A stretch of 64,000 bases of DNA from Lachnospiraceae bacterium (lineage in GTDB: Bacteria > Bacillota > Clostridia > Lachnospirales > Lachnospiraceae). The notes under the pieces are model-generated. The model worked only from the letters and a program-made list of their open reading frames with translations, had not been told where the DNA came from and did not search any database. This document shows positions 7,180 to 15,050 of the stretch, piece after piece. Position 1 is the first letter of the stretch. Every line of letters starts with the position of its first letter. Made by a program: the position numbers and the translations under genes. The stretch covers positions 186,001-250,000 of the forward strand of contig JAFLSY010000002.1 in the NCBI GenBank assembly GCA_022510745.1, given 5' to 3'.

Positions 7180-10057
7180 GAGATTAAAAGAACGTTTGAT
7201 TGAAATTTTGACCAGCCGGCTGACAGTGATGGTTCTGGTGGCGATGATGCTTGGCGGTATTTTGATCTACAGGCTCTTTACCCTGCAGATCGTGCGGGGA
7301 GCAGAGTATCTGGAGGATTTTATACTACAGAGTAAGAAAACCCGTGAGATTCAAGCTACCAGAGGCAATATATATGACCGGTACGGGGCGCTTTTGGCTT
7401 ATAACGAATTAGCTTATTCCGTAAAAATAGAAGATGTTTATGAAGCGGGCAAGAATAAAAATCAACTGCTAAACGAGAATATCTTTAAACTTATAAAGCT
7501 GATCGAGAAAAACGGCGACAATGTGATTACGGATTTTGGCATTGTGCTGAATGAAAATAACGAGTATGCGTTCAGTTCTTCGGACGATACCCGCAGGCTG
7601 CGTTTTCTTGCCGATGTTTATGGGAAAAGTTATATATCGGATTTATCCTTAGAGCAGCAGACTGCTACGCCGGACGAAGTTATGGTTTATCTGGGTAATC
7701 GATATGCTATCGGGGAGTATGCAGATCCCGAGGATACAAAAAGTGATTTTATCGCCGGAAAGGGTTATTCCAAAGAGGATTTTCTTAAAGTGGTAACCAT
7801 TCGTTATGCCATGGGGCTTACGTCCTTCCAGAAGTACATAGGCACCACGGTAGCCAAAGATATCAGTGAGGAAACCCGAGCCGTTATCATGGAAAACATG
7901 GCGGATTTAGACGGTGTCAGTATAGAGGAGGACCCTGTCAGAAGATATAATGACAGTATTTATTTTGCCCAGATCATCGGTTATACAGCCCGTATCTCTT
8001 CGGATGAGCTGGAAAGCTTAAATGCTCAGGATTTGGAGGAAGGGGGCGACGGCAACCGTTACTCCATTAATGACGTGGTAGGCAGGACGGGAATAGAGGC
8101 CTATATGGAAACTACCCTGCAGGGAATAAAAGGAATTGAAACCGTCTACGTTAACAATACGGGAAAAGTAATCAGCGTGGATGAGGATGAATCCTGGAAT
8201 CCTGTGGCGGGTAATGATGTCTACCTGACAATTGACCGGGATCTGCAGATAGCCGCATACAAGATTTTGGAACAAAAGATAGCAGGTATTCTCATTGATA
8301 AAATTCGAAATACCAAAGAATATACGGGACGCAGCAATTCCAGCTCGGAATTGTATATTCCCATTTATGACGTCTATTTTGCCCTGTTTGATAATTCTGT
8401 GATCGACCTAAATCATATGGCGAATCCGGACGCAGGGGAATATGAGAAATTGGTATACGAAAAATACTTAGATTACCGGGAAACCGTCTATGCCAGGCTG
8501 CTTGAGGAATTGACGGAAAAGAAGACGCCTTATAACAAACTGGAGACAGAGTATCAGGTTTACGAAAGCAATATTGTAGAATATTTAAACAGCAGAGGTA
8601 TACTGGATACATCTCTGATAGATACAAAGGACGCCACATATATCGCATGGAGACAGGAGGAGACAATCAGTCTGTATGAGTATCTGCACTATGCGATTTC
8701 AATGGGCTGGGTGGATGTTTCTAAACTGAATCTGGAAAGCAGGTATGCGGATTCGGAAGAAATATACAATCAGATCGTTGACAGTATTTTCTTGATTCTG
8801 GACAATACAAATGACTACCAGAAGAAACTGTTTAAGTATATGTTAAAAAGAGATATCATAAGCGGAAAAGATGCCTGCTTTATCCTGTGTGAACAGGGCA
8901 GGGTGGAAATTTCCGAGGCGGATATTACCAAACTGTATGATAATAAGATTTCCGCCTATGATTTCATCTTAAACCGTATCAGCAATCTGGAGATCACGCC
9001 GGCGCAGCTGGCATTAGATCCTTGCAGCGGTTCGGTAGTGATAGTGGATGTCAATTCCGGAGACGTACTGGCGCTGGTTTCCTATCCCAGCTATGACAAT
9101 AACCGGATGGCCAATTCCGTGGACGCTGCCTATTTTGCACAGCTGCAGTCGGACAAGTCCAGTCCGCAGATAAACTATGCGACACAGTATCGTTCCGCTC
9201 CCGGTTCCACTTTTAAGATGGTATCGGCTACAGCAGCGCTTATGGAAGGAATTGTCACCACTACCTCCACCTATACCTGCCATGGCAGTTTTGATACGGT
9301 TACTCCGCCTCCCAGATGCTGGATATATCCGGGAGGGCACGGTTCTTTAAACATCACAGGGGGGATTCGGAATTCCTGCAACGTCTTTTTCTATCAGGTA
9401 GGCTATAATTTAAGTATGGTGGACGGTTCCTATGATGCACAGACCGGTCTGGATACATTGGCAAAATATGCGGATTTATACGGACTGACTGAAAGGAGCG
9501 GTGTGGAGATCAATGAATATGCTCCAGAGGTATCTGATGAATATCCCATTCAATCCGCTATCGGACAGGGTACCAATAACTATACTACGGTGGGATTGGC
9601 CCGTTATGTGGCTACGGTAGCAAACAGCGGTACTTGTTACAATCTGACCCTGCTAAACAAGGTTACCAGTCCGGACGGTGAGACAGTGGAAGAATTCGAA
9701 CCGGAAATACGAAATACCGTTGAGATGCCTGATAGCTACTGGCACGCAATTCATACGGGAATGCGGCAGGTTGTGGAAAATATGTCTTACTATAGAGATT
9801 TGGAAATGAGTGTTGCCGGCAAAACAGGTACGGCACAGGAGAGCACTACAAGAGCCAACCATGCGCTGTTTGTAGGGTATGCGCCTTATGAAGACCCGGA
9901 GATTGCCATCGCAACCCGTATTGCATTCGGTTATTCTTCCAGTTTTGCGGCACAGACCTCTAAAGATATTATAAAATACTACTATGATTTAGCGGATGAA
10001 GAAGAAATTTTAACAGGTGAAGCCGCCAATGTGGACGGAGCCACCTATGGAGATTAA
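7172..10057 (+). CDS. mrdA: Penicillin-binding protein 2 (elongation transpeptidase) with a large insertion
   Basis: Class B PBP that cross-links peptidoglycan during rod elongation, the partner of RodA. One N-terminal membrane helix (about residues 17-37) is followed by the pedestal/dimer domain (ATRGNIYDRYG near 56). The transpeptidase domain holds S679 in GSTFK, S735-C-N737 and K884-T-G. At 961 residues it is some 300 longer than E. coli PBP2; much of the excess lies at about 375-610, between pedestal and catalytic domain, and is mostly charged and helical-looking. Lachnospiraceae PBP2 proteins of this size are known. The start is TTG 7172, with AGAGGAG upstream, overlapping mreD. Confidence 0.94.
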   Translation: MVERLKERLIEILTSRLTVMVLVAMMLGGILIYRLFTLQIVRGAEYLEDFILQSKKTREIQATRGNIYDRYGALLAYNELAYSVKIEDVYEAGKNKNQLLNENIFKLIKLIEKNGDNVITDFGIVLNENNEYAFSSSDDTRRLRFLADVYGKSYISDLSLEQQTATPDEVMVYLGNRYAIGEYADPEDTKSDFIAGKGYSKEDFLKVVTIRYAMGLTSFQKYIGTTVAKDISEETRAVIMENMADLDGVSIEEDPVRRYNDSIYFAQIIGYTARISSDELESLNAQDLEEGGDGNRYSINDVVGRTGIEAYMETTLQGIKGIETVYVNNTGKVISVDEDESWNPVAGNDVYLTIDRDLQIAAYKILEQKIAGILIDKIRNTKEYTGRSNSSSELYIPIYDVYFALFDNSVIDLNHMANPDAGEYEKLVYEKYLDYRETVYARLLEELTEKKTPYNKLETEYQVYESNIVEYLNSRGILDTSLIDTKDATYIAWRQEETISLYEYLHYAISMGWVDVSKLNLESRYADSEEIYNQIVDSIFLILDNTNDYQKKLFKYMLKRDIISGKDACFILCEQGRVEISEADITKLYDNKISAYDFILNRISNLEITPAQLALDPCSGSVVIVDVNSGDVLALVSYPSYDNNRMANSVDAAYFAQLQSDKSSPQINYATQYRSAPGSTFKMVSATAALMEGIVTTTSTYTCHGSFDTVTPPPRCWIYPGGHGSLNITGGIRNSCNVFFYQVGYNLSMVDGSYDAQTGLDTLAKYADLYGLTERSGVEINEYAPEVSDEYPIQSAIGQGTNNYTTVGLARYVATVANSGTCYNLTLLNKVTSPDGETVEEFEPEIRNTVEMPDSYWHAIHTGMRQVVENMSYYRDLEMSVAGKTGTAQESTTRANHALFVGYAPYEDPEIAIATRIAFGYSSSFAAQTSKDIIKYYYDLADEEEILTGEAANVDGATYGD

Positions 10058-10068
10058 GGAGTAGAGCA

Positions 10069-10740
10069 ATGAAGGATGCTGTAGTAATCAAAAGCTATCA
10101 AAACGGAATTATGCTGTTGTTAAATCCGGAGAGTAGTTTTGAGGAGATTTTAGCCGAGGTTACCGCCAAATTCACAGAGTCGAAAGGTTTTTTCGGAGAT
10201 GCCAGAATGGCGCTTTCCATAGACGGTAAGGAGCTAAATGACGGAGAACAGCTTTTGCTTGTAGATGCTATCCGCAGCAACAGCAATATTCACATTATCT
10301 GTGTTGTTGGAAAGGATGAGGCTACGGAGCAGTATTTTATAAAAGCTCTGGAGCAGGTGGACAAGCATTTTGCAAAAGAAGATGCAGGAGGACAGTTTTA
10401 TAAAGGTACCCTGAAAAACAATCAGATCATAGAAACAGAGCAGAGCATTGTGATCTTAGGGGATGTATATCCCGGTTCCGCAGTTATCTCGGCACACGAT
10501 ATTATTGTGTTGGGCGGCCTCTACGGAGAAGCCTATGCAGGTGGCAACGGAGAAGAAGGCCATTACATAGTAGCGCTTGAAATGGCGCCGGAAAGATTAA
10601 AAGTCGGCGATTTCAAATACAAAAGTTCCAAACCGGCAAAATGGGGTATCAAACCTAAAGTTCAGCCACAGATAGCCTATGTCAAGAACGATAAGCTGGT
10701 TCTGGAATCCCTTACAAAAGAATTACTGAGTGCTTTTTAG
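10069..10740 (+). CDS. minC: Septum site-determining protein MinC
   Basis: MinC blocks FtsZ assembly away from mid-cell when recruited by MinD. The 223 residues split into an N-terminal FtsZ-inhibiting domain (about 1-100) and a C-terminal right-handed beta-helix (about 115-200: VILGDVYPGSAVISAHDIIVLG, GLYGEAYAGGNG) that binds MinD. The ATG follows AAGGAG. It lies 11 bases after PBP2, placing division-site selection genes inside the elongation operon. Confidence 0.93.
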   Translation: MKDAVVIKSYQNGIMLLLNPESSFEEILAEVTAKFTESKGFFGDARMALSIDGKELNDGEQLLLVDAIRSNSNIHIICVVGKDEATEQYFIKALEQVDKHFAKEDAGGQFYKGTLKNNQIIETEQSIVILGDVYPGSAVISAHDIIVLGGLYGEAYAGGNGEEGHYIVALEMAPERLKVGDFKYKSSKPAKWGIKPKVQPQIAYVKNDKLVLESLTKELLSAF

Positions 10741-10802
10741 TTGGATAGCAACTTAAGTACTGGTGGACGATACACATTACTTGATCAAAAAGGAGGATAT
10801 GT

Positions 10803-11594
10803 ATGAGCGAAGTGATCGTCGTCACATCAGGAAAAGGCGGTGTGGGCAAGACCACCACATCTGCAAACGTTGGCACAGGTCTGGCACGTATGGGGAAGAA
10901 GGTATGTCTGATTGATACGGACATCGGTCTTCGCAATCTGGATGTCGTAATGGGATTGGAAAACCGAATCGTATACAATCTGGTAGATGTAGTGGAAGGT
11001 AACTGCAGAATCAAGCAGGCCCTTATCAGAGATAAGCGCAATCCTTCTCTGTATCTTATGCCTTCCGCGCAAACAAGGGATAAATCGGCGGTGACGCCGG
11101 AGCAGATGGTAAAGATGATTACGCATCTGAGGGAACAGTTCGACTATATTATTCTGGATTGTCCGGCAGGCATTGAGCAAGGTTTTCGAAATGCAATTGC
11201 CGGAGCGGACAGAGCCTTGGTGGTGACCACACCGGAAGTATCCGCGATCCGGGATGCGGACAGGATCATCGGGCTGCTGGAAGCGGAAGAATTCAAGAAA
11301 ATTGATCTGGTGATCAACCGTCTGCGGACAGATTTGGTAAAAAGAGGCGATATGATGTCTGCCTCGGATGTTGTGGATATTCTGGCAATTTCCCTGATCG
11401 GAGTGGTGCCGGATGATGAGAATATTGTAATATCTACCAATCAGGGAGAACCTTTGGTGGGTAACGGCACGCCTGCCGGCATTGCGTTTCAGAATATTTG
11501 TAACAGAGTTCTGGGCAAGGAAGTTCCCTTTGCGGATTTTTCTAAAGGAATCTCTTTCTGGACCAGAGTGAGCGGCATATTCCACAAAGTGTAA
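10803..11594 (+). CDS. minD: Septum site-determining ATPase MinD
   Basis: A membrane-associated P-loop ATPase that recruits MinC. The deviant Walker A motif KGGVGKTT is at residues 11-18, with DTDIGLRNLDVVMG and IILDCPAGIE following. The 263-residue length is normal and the C-terminus (SKGISFWTRVSGIFHKV) forms the amphipathic membrane-targeting helix. AAGGAGG precedes the ATG. minE follows after 13 bases. Confidence 0.97.
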   Translation: MSEVIVVTSGKGGVGKTTTSANVGTGLARMGKKVCLIDTDIGLRNLDVVMGLENRIVYNLVDVVEGNCRIKQALIRDKRNPSLYLMPSAQTRDKSAVTPEQMVKMITHLREQFDYIILDCPAGIEQGFRNAIAGADRALVVTTPEVSAIRDADRIIGLLEAEEFKKIDLVINRLRTDLVKRGDMMSASDVVDILAISLIGVVPDDENIVISTNQGEPLVGNGTPAGIAFQNICNRVLGKEVPFADFSKGISFWTRVSGIFHKV

Positions 11595-11607
11595 GGGGGC
11601 GTGCGAT

Positions 11608-11871
11608 ATGAAATATTTTTTCCGTAGAAAAAGTTCCAAAGAGATAGCCAAGGACAGATTAAAAATTCTGCTGATATCGGACAGAGTCAACTGCTCTCCG
11701 GAAATGATGGAGATGATAAAAGCGGATATTGCCAAGGTGATTTCAAAATACATGAAGATAGATGCCAAAAGCATGGAAATTCAAATCAGCAAGACCGGTA
11801 GTAAGGGCGGAAGAGGAATGAAGACACCGACGCTCTACGCCAATATTCCGATTATTGATTTGAATCAGTAG
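11608..11871 (+). CDS. minE: Cell division topological specificity factor MinE
   Basis: An 87-residue MinE that stimulates MinD ATPase and drives oscillation. The first residues (MKYFFRRKSS) match the amphipathic membrane-binding helix, then comes the anti-MinCD region (SKEIAKDRLKILLISDR, about 10-27) and the dimer domain. Its presence points to an oscillating Min system of the E. coli type rather than the DivIVA/MinJ type of Bacillus. Confidence 0.93.
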   Translation: MKYFFRRKSSKEIAKDRLKILLISDRVNCSPEMMEMIKADIAKVISKYMKIDAKSMEIQISKTGSKGGRGMKTPTLYANIPIIDLNQ

Positions 11872-11887
11872 GCAAGAAGGATGATAT

Positions 11888-12991
11888 ATGTTCAAACATT
11901 ACCGGTTGCGGGATTATGATTTTAAATTAGTCTTTATGGTACTGGCAGCATCGGTTATCGGTATCGTCATTATTGGAAGCGCCATGGAGTCCCTGCAGAC
12001 AAGACAGCTTGCAGGTGTACTCTTTGGCACTTTCCTGATGCTGTTTATTTCCGTTATCGATTATAATATCGTGCTGAAACTTTACTGGCTGATATATATC
12101 GGAAATCTTGTCCTTCTGATTGCCGTTATTTTAGTGGGAGATGACGCCGGAGGTGCTCAGAGATGGCTGGAACTGGGAAGTTTTCGATTCCAACCGTCGG
12201 AAACTGCGAAAATCATGTTGATTTTATTCTTTGCACAGTTTATCATGAAACATAAGGAGCATCTTAACACCTTTAAATACATTATATTTTGTATTGTTCT
12301 GGTAGCGCTGCCATGGGCGTTGATCTATAAACAGCCTGACATGTCTACCAGTATCGTTGTTCTGTTGTTATTCTGTACGCTCATGTTTGTAGGCGGTTTG
12401 AGCTATAAGATCATTCTGGGCATACTTGCGGTAGTCGTTCCGGCATTTCTGATCTTACTCAGTCTGGTACTGCAGCCGGATCAAAATATTATACAGGATT
12501 ACCAGAGAAACCGTATATTGGCTTTTATTTATCCGGAGCAATATGCCACGGAAGAAGCATATCAACAGCTGAATTCGATCACGGCGATCGGTTCGGGACA
12601 ATTGGACGGCAAAGGATACAAAACCAATGAAATCAGTTCAGTGAAAAATGGAAACTATATTTCCCAGCCCCAGACGGATTTCATCTTTGCGATTATCGGA
12701 GAGGAATTCGGTTTTAAAGGAAGCTGCGTGACGATCATTTTACTTATGCTGATTTCCATAGAATGTTTTTCGGTAGCGGCAAAAGCCAGAGATCCGGCCG
12801 GCTCCATTATTGCGGGAGGCATGGGAGGTCTGGTGGCTTTTCAAAGCTTTATTAACATAGGCGTGGCTACTTTTATTTTGCCTAACACGGGACTGCCGCT
12901 TCCTTTTATCAGTTACGGATTGACTTCATTAGTCAGTCTCTATATAGGTATGGGGTTTGTATTAAATGTAAGACTGCAATGTAAGCATTGA
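11888..12991 (+). CDS. rodA: SEDS glycosyltransferase RodA
   Basis: A polytopic SEDS protein (367 residues, about ten helices) that polymerises glycan strands in elongation with PBP2. The motifs GDDAGGAQRWLELGSFRFQPSE and the terminal LPNTGLPLPFISYGLTSL identify the RodA/FtsW family; location after mre, PBP2 and min genes argues for RodA. AGAAGG precedes the ATG at 11888. FtsW remains a formal alternative. Confidence 0.9.
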   Translation: MFKHYRLRDYDFKLVFMVLAASVIGIVIIGSAMESLQTRQLAGVLFGTFLMLFISVIDYNIVLKLYWLIYIGNLVLLIAVILVGDDAGGAQRWLELGSFRFQPSETAKIMLILFFAQFIMKHKEHLNTFKYIIFCIVLVALPWALIYKQPDMSTSIVVLLLFCTLMFVGGLSYKIILGILAVVVPAFLILLSLVLQPDQNIIQDYQRNRILAFIYPEQYATEEAYQQLNSITAIGSGQLDGKGYKTNEISSVKNGNYISQPQTDFIFAIIGEEFGFKGSCVTIILLMLISIECFSVAAKARDPAGSIIAGGMGGLVAFQSFINIGVATFILPNTGLPLPFISYGLTSLVSLYIGMGFVLNVRLQCKH

Positions 12992-13032
12992 ATATTCTTA
13001 TCGGGGTTATATGATTTTAAGGAGAAGGTTAT

Positions 13033-13428
13033 ATGAATATTGCGCTGATCGCACATGATGCAAAGAAAAAACTGATGCAGAATTTCTGTATTGCATATCA
13101 TGGAATTTTAAATAAACATGAACTATTTGCTACAAGTACTACAGGCCGGCTTATTGAAGAGGTTACAAACCTTAACATTCACAAGTATTTAGCCGGGCAT
13201 TTGGGTGGAGAGCAGCAGATCGGAGCACAGGTAGAGCATAATCAGATAGATTTGGTCATCTTTTTGCAGGATCCGTTGACATTAAAGTCCCATGAACCGC
13301 AGGTCAACAATATTATGCGGCTCTGCGATATACACAATATACCGTTTGCAACCAATTTAGCTTCAGCGGAACTGTTGATCAAGTCATTGGACAGAGGGGA
13401 TTTTGAGTGGCGTGAAATGTACAAATAG
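13033..13428 (+). CDS. Methylglyoxal synthase-like protein with altered catalytic residues
   Basis: A 131-residue protein clearly of the MgsA fold: HD at residues 8-9, TSTTGRL, GHLGGEQQIGA, DP at 80-81 and SHEP. MgsA converts dihydroxyacetone phosphate to methylglyoxal. Aligned by eye to E. coli MgsA, H19 and H98 equivalents remain (H8, H87), but the catalytic base D71 is E60, D101 is Q90, G46 of the phosphate loop is S35 and W90 is Q79. This may be a slow or non-catalytic paralogue with a signalling or structural role; that is inference. AAGGAGAAGG precedes the ATG. It lies between rodA and the carboxypeptidase, whose start overlaps its end. Confidence 0.85.
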   Translation: MNIALIAHDAKKKLMQNFCIAYHGILNKHELFATSTTGRLIEEVTNLNIHKYLAGHLGGEQQIGAQVEHNQIDLVIFLQDPLTLKSHEPQVNNIMRLCDIHNIPFATNLASAELLIKSLDRGDFEWREMYK

Positions 13429-14398
13429 GAAAAGGATACTCTGTCTGGGAATGGTGTTTTTACTGCTATGCACCTTTTGCGGATGCGGCGGCAGCAGCTA
13501 TGCTTTCCCCTATGATGCGGAGTATCAGGTAAGCAGTTTTCAAATTGTAAATACCGTAAATGCTTCACAGGCTGTCCCTTTCGCGGCCGATCTCTGTATT
13601 GTCGAGGGCGATCTGACCGACGATGAGAAGGTGGATATGTCAAGAGCAGAGGCAGCGCTTCTCTGTGATATCAATGGGGAAGAGGTTCTCTATGCAAAAA
13701 ATGCCTATGAAAGACTTCATCCCGCTTCCCTGACCAAGGTTATGACAGCCATTGTTGCGATAAAATACGGGTCCATGGATCAAATGCTGACTGCAACCAA
13801 TTCCGTTATTATTACGGAGACGGGAGCCACACTCTGTGGTCTGAAGCCGGGGGACTCCATGACACTTTCCCAGGCCTTGACTATTTTGTTGATGTACTCT
13901 GCTAATGATGCGGCCATGCTCATTGCGGAAGGCGTGGGCGGTGACGTGGATAGTTTCATTGATTTGATGAATGAAGAAGCGATTGCAATCGGTGCTACCA
14001 ATACGCATTTTGCCAATCCTCATGGGCTTACACAGGAGGATCATTATACCACCGCATATGATTTATATCTGATTTTCAACGAAGCGATCAAGTATGAAAC
14101 CTTCAGGGAAATCATTCAGATGACCACCTACAGTACCACCTATACGGATGCAAACGGCCGCAGCAAAGAATTGTCTTTCCATACTTCAAACCAGTATTTA
14201 AACGGCAATAAAAAACAGCCGGAAAATATTACGGTATTGGGTGGAAAGACCGGTACCACAAACGCTGCCGGAAGCTGCCTGGTCCTTCTGACAAAAGATA
14301 CGTCGGGGAATTTGTATATTTCCGTTATCCTTCGAGCGACGAGCAGGGACGAACTCTATATGCAGATGACGGATTTACTGAATGAAATAGGCAATTAG
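13403..14398 (+). CDS. D-alanyl-D-alanine carboxypeptidase (PBP5/DacF type)
   Basis: A low-molecular-weight PBP that trims the terminal D-alanine of peptidoglycan pentapeptides. The catalytic motifs are HPASLTKVMTA (SxxK), YSAND (SxN) and GGKTGTT (KTG). The N-terminus is a signal peptide (RKRILCLGMVFLLLCTFCGCGG) whose cysteine could be a lipidation site, although FCGC is not a standard lipobox. The start is TTG 13403, five bases after GAGGGG and overlapping the previous gene by 26 bases; GTG 13412 is an alternative. At 331 residues it is shorter than PBP5, suggesting loss of most of the C-terminal beta domain and anchor. Confidence 0.9.
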   Translation: MSGVKCTNRKRILCLGMVFLLLCTFCGCGGSSYAFPYDAEYQVSSFQIVNTVNASQAVPFAADLCIVEGDLTDDEKVDMSRAEAALLCDINGEEVLYAKNAYERLHPASLTKVMTAIVAIKYGSMDQMLTATNSVIITETGATLCGLKPGDSMTLSQALTILLMYSANDAAMLIAEGVGGDVDSFIDLMNEEAIAIGATNTHFANPHGLTQEDHYTTAYDLYLIFNEAIKYETFREIIQMTTYSTTYTDANGRSKELSFHTSNQYLNGNKKQPENITVLGGKTGTTNAAGSCLVLLTKDTSGNLYISVILRATSRDELYMQMTDLLNEIGN

Positions 14399-14401
14399 TA
14401 G

Positions 14402-14430
14402 TTGTTTTTTATGGACAACTATTCTATAAT
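14402..14430 (+). promoter_or_regulatory. Sigma-A type promoter, TTGTTT-17-TATAAT
   Basis: TTGTTT (14402-14407), a 17-base spacer and a perfect TATAAT (14425-14430) lie 55 bases before the P-loop gene. The -35 falls inside a small dyad (14399-14421, 7-bp arms) just after the carboxypeptidase stop, which could be a weak terminator or an operator. Confidence 0.6.
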
Positions 14431-14485
14431 AAAAGCAGGTATTCAATATTACAATTATAATAACTTACTTTAGGAGGGTTTACCG

Positions 14486-14905
14486 ATGGTTCAATTAATC
14501 GTAGGCAAAAAGGGGAAAGGCAAGACTAAACATTTATTGGACAAAGTCAATGAGCAGATAAAAGAAGTAAACGGCAATATCGTTTATCTGGACAAGAGCA
14601 CCAAGCATATGTATGAGCTGAACAACAAGGTAAGGCTGATTGATGTAAGTGATTTTTTGGTAGAGGATCACGCTGCTTTTCTAGGGTTTGTCAGCGGCAT
14701 TATCTCGCAGGATCATGATTTGCAGCAAATGTATTTTGACAGCTTTTTAAAGATAGCCCATTTAGAGGGAGAAGATATTACTCCTGCAGTAGAAAAGCTT
14801 GAGAAGATCAGTAAAAAGTTCAGTGTTGACTTTATATTGAGCGTGTCCGAGGACGAAGTGGATTTACCTGAAGTATTGAGGGATAAGGTCATTATCTCTT
14901 TATAA
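14486..14905 (+). CDS. Small P-loop protein of unknown function
   Basis: A 139-residue protein opening with a clear Walker A motif, GKKGKGKT at residues 7-14, directly after a hydrophobic strand (VQLIV). A later hydrophobic stretch (SVDFILSV, about 115-122) could be a strand near a Walker B position but has no obvious acidic end. It is too small for a normal motor ATPase and I cannot name it; similar short P-loop proteins in Lachnospiraceae are simply called hypothetical or ATPase. AGGAGGGTTTACCG precedes the ATG. It has its own promoter and terminator, so it seems monocistronic. Confidence 0.75.
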   Translation: MVQLIVGKKGKGKTKHLLDKVNEQIKEVNGNIVYLDKSTKHMYELNNKVRLIDVSDFLVEDHAAFLGFVSGIISQDHDLQQMYFDSFLKIAHLEGEDITPAVEKLEKISKKFSVDFILSVSEDEVDLPEVLRDKVIISL

Positions 14906-14920
14906 TGTATAGAATATTTG

Positions 14921-14951
14921 GAACCACCGGTTCGCCGGTGGTTCTGATTTT
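14921..14951 (+). terminator. Hairpin terminator after P-loop gene
   Basis: A perfect 10-bp stem GAACCACCGG/CCGGTGGTTC with a TTCG tetraloop is followed by TGATTTT. The U-run is short, so termination may be partial. Confidence 0.75.
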
Positions 14952-14983
14952 CGCAAAGACATCAGGCAATTTGCCGCTGCCCG

Positions 14984-15022
14984 CGGACCAGCGAAACACG
15001 CAAAGCGTATTTTGTCTGGCTG
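14984..15022 (+). promoter_or_regulatory. Imperfect leader hairpin upstream of HlyD-like gene
   Basis: CCAGCGAAACACGC and GCGTATTTTGTCTGG pair around an AAA loop with one bulge and one mismatch, ending about 29 bases before the proposed TTG start. The whole 106-base leader (14945-15050) is unusually GC-rich for a spacer here. It may be an attenuator or structured leader; I could not match it to a known riboswitch. Confidence 0.35.
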
Positions 15023-15050
15023 CAAAGTGGGAGGCGAAGGGAGTTTAACA

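Noticed and set aside
10827..11774. A 315-codon open frame on the - strand opposite minD and minE
   Set aside because: It mirrors strongly coding + strand genes with clear motifs, has no ribosome site and its translation is rich in H, R and C, typical of an antisense shadow.
14945..15050. c-di-GMP-I riboswitch in the HlyD-like leader
   Set aside because: ACGCAAAGC looks like part of the c-di-GMP-I core, but the rest of the aptamer (GNRA loop and receptor helices) does not line up.
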